Shown: piece by piece, positions 22,813 to 34,100 of the stretch
Layout of the letters: the number at the start of each line of letters is the position of its first letter
Position numbering within the stretch: position 1 is the first letter of the stretch
Origin: Panicum virgatum
Lineage: Eukaryota; Streptophyta; Magnoliopsida; Poales; Poaceae
Assembly: GCF_016808335.1 (NCBI RefSeq)
Contig: NC_053150.1
Location: 28,106,979 to 28,170,978 of the forward strand
Length of the DNA stretch: 64,000 nucleotides
Direction: 5' to 3'
Notes under the pieces: generated by a model
What the model was told of the DNA's origin: nothing
What the model saw: only the letters and a program-made list of their open reading frames with translations
Database searches by the model: none
Made by a program: the position numbers and the translations under genes

Positions 22813-24767
22813 CCAAGCTAATCCCCATTGAGAGAAGTTCCAAAGTTGCCGCCGATCCTCTTGCTAGTGGTGACTCTCAAGTCACACTCTCCCACGTGGA
22901 TTGCTCACACCGAGCTCTAGCACATGATCCGGCCGGACCACTTGTTGCTCTTCGCGTCTCGCTCAACTAGAGTTGCTCTTCGCGGCTCCCGCGGGGTGAG
23001 CACAATACCCCTCACATTCTCTTCTCTGAAGCACCGCACAATCTTCTTGCGGGCTTCACAACGGAGACACGCCACCAAGCCGTCTAGGAGGTGGCAACCT
23101 CCAAGAGTAACAAGCACCACCGGCTTGCAACTCGATCACCTAGTGTCAATCCCTTGCAATCTCTCAAAGCAACGCATTAGAATCGCTCTCTCACTTAGCG
23201 CATATGATTTGCTCTAAACTCAAGTGAGTTGGAGGGTTCTCAAGCACTCTCACACAAGGACACCAAGTTCTCAAGGTGCTCAACCTCTCAAATAGCCGGC
23301 CACCACCTCTATTTATAGAGAGAAGCCCCAAACTAGCCGTTAAACTCAAATCCCGTGAAAATAGAGTTTTTGCGGAAAGTCCACCCCACAGGGCCCGGAC
23401 GGTCCGCCATTTCAAATCCAACGGCTATATCCTCAATAAATGCTTTTCGGAGTCGACCGTTACAGCCCGGGCGGATGGTCCACCTCACAAATGGCGGACG
23501 ATCCGCAGTTCATTTGGACACTCATACAGAAAGACCAAGTTTCTGCGCCCGTTTCAGGTTTCAAAGGAGGACGGTCCGCCCCCAGGGGCCGGACGGTCCG
23601 CAGTTCACTTTGGACCACCATCCAGAGCCAAAATCAATTCTGTTCGAGCTCAAACAAGACAATTGCGGACCGTCCGCGCCCCAGAAGCGGACCGTCCGCT
23701 GGTCTATTTCCAGCAGAAATGTACCTCGGTAAAACGCTCATAACTCTTAGCTCCGACGTCCAAATTAGGTGATCTTGGACTCTATGGAAAGCTTATTCAT
23801 AGGGCAACACAACCCAACTGAAAACTTGATCCAAAACACAATGGATCAAAGCATTATTCTACTCCAAGGGCCAACCTAGTTTCCGGAGAACACCAAAAAA
23901 TCTTTCCTCCTTCCCCAAGTTGATCAACATCAACTCCAATAACTTCTCCTTTGCAAATGTGCCAACACCACCATGTGTACACCACAATGCGCATGTGTGT
24001 TAGCATTTTCACAATCATTTTCAAAGGATTTTCACTTGATCTCACCACGCCACTCGATCCTAGCAACATCGCAATGTTAGACCGTCAAGTGGCACTAGAT
24101 GACCGATATGCAAACAAGTTTGCCCCTCTTGATAGTACGGCCATCTATCCTAAATCCGGTCATGCACTTCTCTACACAACACTTGACCGGTGAAATGAAA
24201 TGCCCTACAAGTCATACATTTGCCTTCGCATTCTATTTTATCTTTCCAAATGTTGATGTCACACAAGCACCAATCTCCATCAAGCCTTTTGATCATCATC
24301 ATGAGTCAACACTTGGCTTGATCTTCCTTGAATGATATGATCCACTTCATATCATCACATGACCTCTTTGGTCCATCGATCTTGACCTTGCTCGCTCTTC
24401 ACCGTCGCCTCGGTCCATCGGTGCCAAGTCTTGCCCAAACTTCACCGCCTTGCGGTCCGTCGCTTCAAAGCCTTGACTTGCTCTTCACCGTTGCAACCGG
24501 TCCATCGAGCCAAGCCTTGTCTCGATCTTCTCCACTTTGGTCATATGACTCCATGTCATGTCTCATATGCAATGAGTTCCTTCATCACACTATATGAACA
24601 TAGCATCAACACTTAGCCATTTCTCCTCCATGACACATGTTGCTCATACTAGTGTCTTTGTGTGGACTAATCACATGTGTATCTCAACATAAATACTTAT
24701 TAGTCCACCTAAGTTGTCACTCAATTACCAAAACCAAACAAGGGCATTTCACATGCTCGGCTCTACC
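22813..24767. other. Right part of the unclassified element
   Basis: Non-coding. It starts with the CCAAG target duplication and contains an array of GGACGGTCCGC / GCGGACCGTCCGC palindromes at 23395-23700. Repeated phrases such as GGTCCATCG and CTTGCTCTTCACCG occur at 24.37-24.54 kb. No domain was recognised in any frame. Confidence 0.5.
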
Positions 24768-25235
24768 CGAGATGGAGGAGGAAGAAAGGAGGGGAAGGCA
24801 AGATTGGGATGATGAGAATGGATAAGGGTGAGCTCGTGCGGAGGGAGGTTCACCGTGATGACCGATGTGTGGAGTTGGCGTCACCGGACTGTGTGTCGAT
24901 GGCATGGGTGCGCAGGTACGGAAGAGCAGGGGAGCATGTAGCACAGTGGAGGGTTTCAAATGTTTTTCATCCAAAATTGACTAGCTGAAACCCAGATGTT
25001 TATACAGAAACTTGAATTTTGGCTAAAATAAAAGTTGTAGAGGGAGGAAAGATCTACAACTTTAATGTCGAGCAAAAGTTGATTGGAGTGCTAGATTTGG
25101 CAGAAAAACAAGAACTAGAACTCAACTTTACATGAAATGCAATCAACCAAGTATGATTAAAGCTAATGATGATGCTTAGCTATGATTAGAGATCAAGCAC
25201 ATAATTAGCACAAAAATTAACACTAGGGTGTTACT
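24768..25235 (-). mobile_element. Long LTR remnant, right end
   Basis: Resumes the outer LTR after the 8-bp repeat CGAGATGG and ends ACTAGGGTGTTACT. Read on the minus strand that is a typical gypsy LTR start (TAACACCC). Confidence 0.45.
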
Positions 25236-26947
25236 CTTTGGTGGAGGGGTATGCGCGGGTGGGTAAGCGAAACATGTGAGAAAAATAAAACCGTATCTTG
25301 GTAGAAATGTTCTTGAACATATGAATTTTATGGATCTATCTTTCCTCTCACTTCCCTCAACCCTAATACGTGGGTTTAATGTGAGGGTACGGCGGGTTCG
25401 GTATAGGTGAGAAATATTTTCAATTGTTTTTATCCTTACAGTATGGAAAAGAGAAGATTATGGTCGGCAATATCAATATATCAACATGATTATAGAAGAA
25501 GGCTAATTTTCGGAATACACCCTACTGTTCTGTAATTCTTTTATTTTGTTTGTCTAACATAGATCATCAGCTTAAATGACTATGATATCATGCGGCAGTT
25601 CCAAGATATTTTTTTCAGCTATATGTGCTACAACGGTTCATTTTGAGCTAATTTGTGAATACAAACATACAACAGCTAAAATTTTGCTGCTTCTTTTTTT
25701 TTTGTCAAAAGTTGCAGGTCTCCATATTAGACCTGTTTTGACTAAAAATTAAACCTGCTTCATCGATTTTGTAACGGACACGGACGATGCGAACGAAGAG
25801 CGTGCCAGCTAGAATCTCCAGCCCAAACTCTAGAGGAGGGGCCTTCGCGTGGAGCTGACGCAGCTGCGCAAAAGGTGTCTACCTGACACGTTGGTAACTT
25901 CAGGAAGCCTTGGCCGAGTCGGGGCCTCGGAGGAAGACGTAACTCTGAGTCGGAGATCACGTGGCAGTCACGTAAGAAGTAGAAAAAGCCTGGGAGTGGG
26001 TAAGCGAAATATATGGTGAGAAAAAAATTCACTTTTTGGTAGAAGTATCCTCCAACATACAATTTTTAGGAGTCTCCACCCCCCACCCACCTCCTTCGAC
26101 CCTGACGGTTGAGTCCAACATGAGAGGTATAGTGAGTCTGATTTAGGTGAGAAATGTTTTTAATTATTTTTTATAGTATAGAGAATACTAATGTAATTGA
26201 TCCTTTGCTTAGTAGTTTATTATTAATAATTTTTAAGAGATCTATTTCTGCTGGAGAACGTATGATGGCATATCAAAAATTAAAAATATGAACAGGTAGA
26301 TCTACCGGGAGAAACAAAGGGAAATCAGCAGGTAAATAGTAGTGAGTGAAACTGTTCGTGTCAGATTCACAACCCTTAATTATTTACTTCTCTCTCTGTG
26401 TTGCTTTCGATTGCAAAAGTTTTATTTGAGCTCCAATTTTAGAGTCCCGTAGATGACTGCAAAAGTTTTGTTATGAAGAAATAAATTAGTGATCAATTTC
26501 TGTAATTAACATTTGGTTAGATTAATGACATCATTTGGATATCATCAGGTAGTTGCTAATTACATGAAGGGTCATTCCCGAAGGGGCATGTCTCTTCGGG
26601 AACGGACACTCTTGTATTTTTACATTCACCAAGTTTTATTCAATCTTGATTTTTTTTATGTGTGCGCACACTTTTAGAAGTGCTACCTTGATCGATGATA
26701 ACACAGTAGTTTAATACATAACCCAACGGCAACACGGGAGGTGTTCTCATCTCAGCTCCTGGTCTACTGAAGTTGAAGCGATGAGGTGAACCGGCATCAT
26801 AGTTGCAATTTTGTACGGCTGTTTGTTCTAACCGTGGCATTTCCAAAATCTGACTTAGATTGGCACCATAGTTGCAATGTTCTGTACGGCCATTCTACTA
26901 TAGCTGGGATCGTGGTTTCTGGATGAATTTTGATACTGATAAGAGTA
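25236..26947. other. Intergenic with a degenerate repeat pair
   Basis: No gene recognised. Two diverged direct repeats of about 200 bp (25236-25450 and 25990-26190) share GGGTAAGCGAAA, TGGTAGAA and TAGGTGAGAAAT blocks and may be remnants of LTRs of a small element. A perfect 9-bp inverted repeat TTCCCGAAG/CTTCGGGAA sits at 26575-26602. Confidence 0.5.
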
Positions 26948-27097
26948 GTCCTTCCGTTCCAAAATGGAGATCATTTTAACTTTCTAGATTCATAGATTTT
27001 AGTATGCACCTTGACATAACTGTATCTAGATATATAGGAAATACTATAAATCTAGAAAAGCCAAACAATCTACACATTGAAACGGAGACGGAGGGAG
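26948..27097. mobile_element. Stowaway-like (Tc1/mariner) MITE
   Basis: About 150 bp with ends GTCCTTCCGTTCC and GGAGACGGAGGGAG, the Stowaway signature CTCCCTCCG in degenerate form. A TA dinucleotide lies on each side (26946-26947 and 27098-27099). Confidence 0.85.
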
Positions 27098-27099
27098 TA

Positions 27100-27912
27100 T
27101 AACATTCGTAGTTCGGTACTACCTCTATAAATGTTAACCACATATCAATACCAACCCGCATAACTCATAGATGCACCTCCAAACCAGATTGCACCTCATT
27201 TGCACTGAAGCACGACGCATTGCAACATGACAACTGGTTATGCGGAGGAGCCAAGGCTGGTTGGCTAATTTGTCCTTCTGGAACGCCCGATTTTCAACAA
27301 CCATTCCAGCAGATGGCCACGCACGAACAACAATATGGCTTGCATCCGTCCAAAAAGAAATCACATCCATACAGCGAGACGCATCGCAGATACCCAAAAA
27401 TCATGGGCGAATATGTATTCACTACAGCATTGTTCCATGATAATCCATACGAATGCAACCCATGGGAGCGCAATCATTTCGCTTCTCTAGGTCAACACGT
27501 TTAAGGATGCGCCTAACTGCCAGATCTAGTTAACATGCAGGAAGTCAGAAGCAGACGAAACGTTCGGTGTTTTACGGATGCTCTGGGGAAGGGTATATGT
27601 TCAGATGCTTCCCCACTCTTCAGCATGCACCTACATCAACGATCAAGAGAGCAGAGAACTCGCTCAGGGGCTCTCCTACAGATCATCCTTTGGTTCATCC
27701 TGCACCAACAACATTGAACTTTTAGGTTTAGACGACACAATTTTCTGAACAATCCTAAAACAGTAGTTTTTGCAATAACAAGCTCAAAATACTCGTTTTG
27801 GGGCCATTCTATATCCTACTGCTTTTTCAAGTCAAACCCTAAAACAGCAAGCTTTTACTCAAAACTAGTTGAGCCTTTCACAACATCATCAATAGAGAAT
27901 GGCTATGGCTGG
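27100..27912. other. Intergenic, no gene recognised
   Basis: Several open frames of 60-94 codons on both strands overlap each other and show no domain. This is sequence 3' of the deacetylase gene and may include part of its 3' region. Confidence 0.5.
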
Positions 27913-28179
27913 CAGGGGTGAAAATGGGACGAACATCATCCATCTGTCCATCGGACCAAAGGGGTTCAGGTACTAAATGGGATATCACGTATTTGAATCC
28001 GGATATGCATTATCTGTTCTGTAATCAATTCCGGATACTCAGTTGAATATTTGATATGCTTATAGCATGCATATCTATATCCAACAAATTTGACACTATC
28101 GGTACCCATATCTAAATCTGAGGAAAAAATATTTGTATTTGTATCCGTATATATCCGTCCATATCCATATCCATCCCTA
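27913..28179. mobile_element. hAT-like MITE, candidate
   Basis: Ends CAGGGGTGAAAATGGG and CCATATCCATCCCTA are imperfect inverted repeats of the TAGGGATGAAAA type seen in hAT-derived MITEs. The interior is a TATCCGTAT/ATATCC-rich AT stretch. A clean 8-bp TSD was not found. Confidence 0.55.
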
Positions 28180-28197
28180 GGCTAGTGACAACCTCCA

Positions 28198-31100
28198 CTA
28201 TCTGTTAGCAATTCTGGGAGCCAAGATATGTATAGTGTACGGGTTAGCAGAAGGGCAAACCTTCAGCTTGGAGCTGGCAGTTAGGTCTTTACTCTCACTT
28301 TTCATGTTGTCAGGATCCTCTCTATCAGAGTCATAAGCTCCTCCACTCCATAATCTGCTGCGCTGAGGTGGCCTCTTGTCCATGTCCTCCTCTTTCTATG
28401 ATGCAAAATGACTCAAATGGGAAAACATGGAAAAGAAAAGAGATCTTAAATTGAAACAAGGAATTGACAATGGAATGAGAGAAACCTCCTCTGGAGCTTC
28501 AGGATCTGACGGCCTGTCATGGAACTGAGTGCTGGGAACATGTTCTATCCTTGAGAGATTCTCCAATATCATGTTCCTGCAGATTTGCATAGCAAGGTTA
28601 ATCTTTGCAGATAGGGAATGTGCACAAGAAGAAGCCAGAAATGAATTCATAGTTGTCAAAGATAGGCGCTCAATGATGCACCACTGAGAAATAGAATTGT
28701 AAGAACAAGTGAATGAATTAAAGTAATATATCAATCCGTGCAACAGAACAAAGGAAATTCTCAGGAGTCAGGACGCGTATACAGTGAAATTCCACCATTT
28801 TATGGCACTTATGAAGTATTTATATACAGAAAACAAGAACTCTGAATTATAAATGAAATGATTAAGGAAAAAACATATATAATTGTTTCACTCCCCAAGT
28901 GTCCAACACCGAAGCATATGGAACAAGTTGCAGCAAATAATTTCATGCAAACAGTAAATGTTCACTTACTTTATGTTCTCCAAGTCCTTTGTAGTATTCA
29001 GGTTCTCCACACTTTTCGGTTGGATATGAAGAGTATAATCAGGACCGAAGTACTCATAGTAATCATTGTAAGGCAATTTGTTATCAGGTTCAACACCAAC
29101 AGCAACTGCTGTCTGCATCACAACCACCCAATTCTGTCAGCACCCGCTAAGTGATAAACTCTCAACCAACTACTGCATTCGACTATATTTAGCATAAGGG
29201 AGAAAAGAAATACCTCGTAGCACCAGCAGCGTGCGACATTTCTGATGGTGTAACCTCCACCACCTAAAACCATCATAGGAACATTGTACGACCTAAGGAA
29301 ACGGAGGCAGTCAGCATGACCCTTCACAGACAGGTTGAAACAACCTAACCTGTCTCCAGCCAATGAGTCAGCTCCACATTGGAGGACAACCACATCTGGC
29401 TGATAAACCTCCATAACTTTCTTCATGATGCATTGGAACAGATCACGGAAGGTGGCATCATCAATACCATCACTCAGGGGAACATTGAGAGCATAATGTT
29501 TCCCTTCGGCTGCCCCAACATCAGTGATATGTCCAGTACCAGGGAAAAAGTCCCCATATTTGTGAAAGGAAACTGTCATGACTCGGTTTGTAGTGAAGAA
29601 GGCCTCCTCCACACCATCTCCATGGTGGACATCAATGTCTACATATAGCACACGCTGGAACAAATGGACATTATAGCCATCAGAATTATACAATCGAAGT
29701 ATAATGCTTGTATTTTCTAGGCTGAAGTAAAGGTTGACAAGAAGCATAGATGATAAGTTCAAGGAAACCTAATTGTTTTTTAACTGTAACATGTGTCCAG
29801 GATCTTTTCTATTATAATAGCAATATTTCATATAAAAACAAATACTCCCAGAAGATGCATAAATGGGTGAGGATGTTTCTGTTACCTTTAGGGAATGGAA
29901 TGAACAAGAGAGAGAGAGCAGACGGCAGCAGCTCTAGCATATGAGGTAGTCAATATGGGCTGGGCCAGTCTCTATATGGGCCATACTTAACACCCCCCTT
30001 CAAACTCAAGGCGGAGGTGGAGGATTAGAAGCATTGAGTTTGAGTAAATGAAGTCGATGCTGCTCTCGAGTTTGTGCTTTGGTGAAGAAATCAGCGACTT
30101 GCAACTCTGATGGCACATACTGAAGAGCAATTGTCTGTTGATGACAATGAGACCGAGTAAAAGAGGCATCACCAATATGTTTCGTGAGTTCATGCTTGAC
30201 AGGATCATTAGCAATTTGTATGGCTCCTGTATTATCACAAAGGAGAGGTGTGGGGGTATCGCAGGAAATACCAAAATCAGCTAGCAACCATCGAAGTCAT
30301 ACAATCTCGGAAGTGGTAGTGGCAAGTGCTCGAAGTTCTGCCTCTGTACTTGATCGAGATACAGCGGATTGCTTCTTGGACTTCCAAACAAGAGGAGAAG
30401 AACCAAGAAGGATACAATAACCAGTGACTGAACAACGGTCCGTGGGATCACTCGCCCAAGTGGAGTCCGAGTAAGAATGAAGACGGAGTGGACTATCATG
30501 AGCATAGAGCAAACACTGAGATGATGTGCCCCTTAAGTACCGTAGAACACGAAGCAAGTGTCCAAAATGAACCGATGTAGGAGCACTCACAAATTGGCTC
30601 AAGATATGCACAGCATGAGCAATGTCAGGTCGAGTAACAGTGAGATAAACAAGGCTCCCAACAATATGCCTATACCGAGAGGGATCCTCCAAGGGAGCAC
30701 CATCAGTAGGACGAAGCTGTAAGTGAAGATCCATAGGTGTTGCAGCTGTCCGACTATCAGTAATGCCAGAGCGAGCAAGAAGATCATGTATATATTTGGA
30801 CTGACAAAGATAATAGCCTTTGGGAGAATGCAAGACCTCAATGCCTAAGAAATAACTGAGAGGACCTAGATCAGACATCTAAAATTGCTCCCCAAGTTGC
30901 TTCTTCACATGACAAATGTGTTCTATATCATCTCCCGTGATTAACATATCATCAACATATAGGAGAAGCAAAGTACGTCCATGGGGAGAACGATGAATAA
31001 AGAGGGCTGGATCATGCTCACTTGGTGAAAAACCTGCAGCCCGGATCACAGAAACAAAGCGCTCAAACCAAGCACGAGGAGCCTGTTTGAGACCATATAA

Positions 31101-34100
31101 GGCACGACGAAGACGACAAACATAGCCTGAAGGTGCATGAACACCTGGTGGGGGCTGCATATAGACTTCCTCATGTAAATCACCATGGAGAAAAGCATTC
31201 TTAACATCCATCTGAGAGATAGGCCAAGAGCAAGAAGCAGCCACTGCAATTAAAGTGCGAACAGTGGTCATGTGAGCAACAGGAGCAAATGTCTCGTCAT
31301 AATCAAGACCTTGAGTTTGCTGAAAACCTCTGGCAACCAAACGAGCTTTATATCTTTCAATAGAACCATCTGACTTGGTTTTAATTTTGAAGACCCATTT
31401 GCATGTTATAGGTATAGCATGTGGCGGCAGTGGAACAAGATCTCACGTTCCTGTACGATCAAGGGCAGCAAGCTCCTCAGACATAGCAAGCTGCCACTCT
31501 GGAATACTAGCAGCTTCCTGATATGTGACTAGCTCAGAAACAACAGCATTCATGCTGGGAAAACCATACTTGTCTTCAGGATGAATAGTACTACGATCTC
31601 GTAGATTATATCGTGGACCAGCCTGTAACTCATCAATATCATCAGAAACAATATGTGTCTCATCAATATTAGCATTAGAGGTATCAATAGTGGGCTCATC
31701 AATATGTGTCTCATCAATATTAGCAGTAGAGGTATCAACAGCGGGCTCATCAGAACTGGCCGAGGTGGTAGAGCTATAAGAAAGGTCAATGGGGATTTTG
31801 GGACGGCGCTTGAAGAAACGGGTTATTGGTGGTTTCGAAAACGGCTGAGATGGAGGTGGAGGTGGTGTAGGTGTCTCATAGAGAGGAGGCGTGGTGGAAA
31901 CAGCAGGAGCAGGAATAGATGCGGAAGGTGAAGTGACATCGCCCGTGGATGAAATAGGAGGAAGACACATAAAAGATGTGGACTCTGTGGAAGAATATGA
32001 GGGATGTGTAGAGGGGTTATAAAAGAAAGGACGGTCCTCAACAAATGTCACATCACGAGAGATACGCATGCGACGAGAAGAAGGATCATAGCAGCGATAA
32101 CCTTTATGTTCAAGACTATACCCCAGAAAAACACACTCAACCGATTGAGCAGTCAATTTAGTGCGCTCACGAGGGGCAAGCAGAACAGAACATAGCAGAC
32201 ACATCCAAAAACTTTAAGGTGGTCATAGTTGGGAGGCTTACCAAAGAGGACTTTCCCAGGGCACTTGCCGGACAATTTGGATGATGGTTGTCTATTGATG
32301 AGATATACAGATGTGGAGACAGCTTCCCCCCAAAAATGAGAAGGAACAAAAGAAGCAATCAGAAGGGTGCGAGCGGTCTCTATAATATGGCGATGTTTAC
32401 GCTCAGCAATACCATTCTGAGCATGAGCACCAGGACATGAGAGCTGGGCAAGAGTACCTTCAGAGGTCAAAAATTTGCGAAAAGTGTCAGATAAATACTC
32501 TCCACCAGAATCAGAACGAAAAATGCGAATAGAGGTAGAAAACTGAGTATAAACCATGCGAGTGAAAGACTGGTAGATGGAGCACAATTCAGATCGATGT
32601 TTCATAAAGTAAATCCAAGTGTATCGAGAATGATCATCAACAAAGATAACATAGTATTTATGACCACCCTTAGTAGCAAAAGGTGCAGGACCCCATACAT
32701 CAGAATGAACAAGATCAAAAGGCCTAGCAGAATGTGTCACACTAGAGGAATATGGTAGTTGGATCTGTTTTTCGAGTTTACATCCCTTACAATGAAAACT
32801 AGGCTCTATTGATGTATGGCCTAAGCTACCACTATTGATTAATATAGACAAGCGATAACCACATAGATGACCAAGTCGATGATGCCACTTCGCAAAGGAC
32901 GATGTCGAAGACAAGGCAACGGATGACACACGAGCGGTAGAGGCAGTGGATGAAGGAAGGCGCAGGGTGTCCAAAATATAGACTAGGAGAACCTCTACGG
33001 CGATGGCCAGTCCCAATCACAGCCCTGCTTCGACGATCCTGAATAAAACATGATGTGTCATCAAATTCAACAAAACAATTATGGTCGGTGACTTGACCAA
33101 CTGAAAGGAGGTTCATAGATAACTGAGGTACAAAGGAGACATTGGGTACAGAAAATTTTGAACTAGAAAGAGAACCCTGATGAGTGATATGACAAGATGT
33201 ACCATCAGCTGTTTGAATAGAGGCATCATCGTTGACTGGCTTGCAAGCAACCAATTGAGACCGATCAGATGTCACATGAAAGGAGGCCCCTGAATCAAGA
33301 ACCCATGACGAGTGAGCAACACCAATAGGAGAGGCAGCAGCAACAGATACGGAGCCTTTGGTAGTGGAAGTAGTACCCCGACCACGAGTAGCACGAGAAG
33401 TACCATGACCACGAGCAGCACGATACTCAGCCAGCTTCTCTGGATAGTGAGAAAAACAATTCTCTGAAATATGGGTTTTCTTGCCACAATGCTTACAAGG
33501 CTCAAAAGAGGTAGCCTTTGGCACATGAAACCGCTGAGAAGCTGCCAACACGCTATGAGGCAATGGCACTGAAGAAGACATTGACTGGAGATGAGTTTCT
33601 TCAGCAAGTAAAGCAGACAATGCTTGTGCCATAGTCAAATCAGAGTCACCATGAAGCAGCTGCCTACGAAGGGAATCAAATTCTTCCCGTACTCCCATGA
33701 CAAAGCGATATGTAAGAAATCTGTCAAGAAACTTGTGTGTTGGACAATCACTAGCAGTGCATTCAGCCACCATAGAGGTCAAAGACCCAACCAGACGATC
33801 AAAGGCAGCATAATAATCATGAATGGACATGTCATTCTACTCAATTACATGAACTTGCTGCATGAGATTGTGCAAACGAGCACCACTGTCCTGAACATAG
33901 CGCTGCTTAAGAGAAGACCATATAGCCTTGGCTGTTTTGAATTTGGACAGACTGATAATCATTGACTGCTTAACACTATTGACCATAGCAGCCATCACTT
34001 TCCCATCATTAATCTGCCATGTATTGATCTCAGTAGCATTCTTGCCATCAGATGCAAGCACAGGTGGATCATTAGTTAAATGAAAATAGAGACCATGACC

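Larger units (their letters stand above)
8842..24767. mobile_element. Unclassified grass element, split by a chromovirus
   Basis: Outer parts 8842-9411 and 22813-24767 (about 2.5 kb in all) were contiguous before the chromovirus inserted. An 8-bp direct repeat CGAGATGG lies outside both ends (8834-8841 and 24768-24775) and may be its target duplication. The left end starts with AGAGGGGGGTGAATAG, a sequence common at ends of grass repeats; the right end contains CAATTACCAAAACCAAACAAGG. Palindromic GGACGGTCCGC motifs recur at 23.4-23.7 kb. No transposase or pol was found, and the ends are not clear inverted repeats, so the class stays open. Confidence 0.5.
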
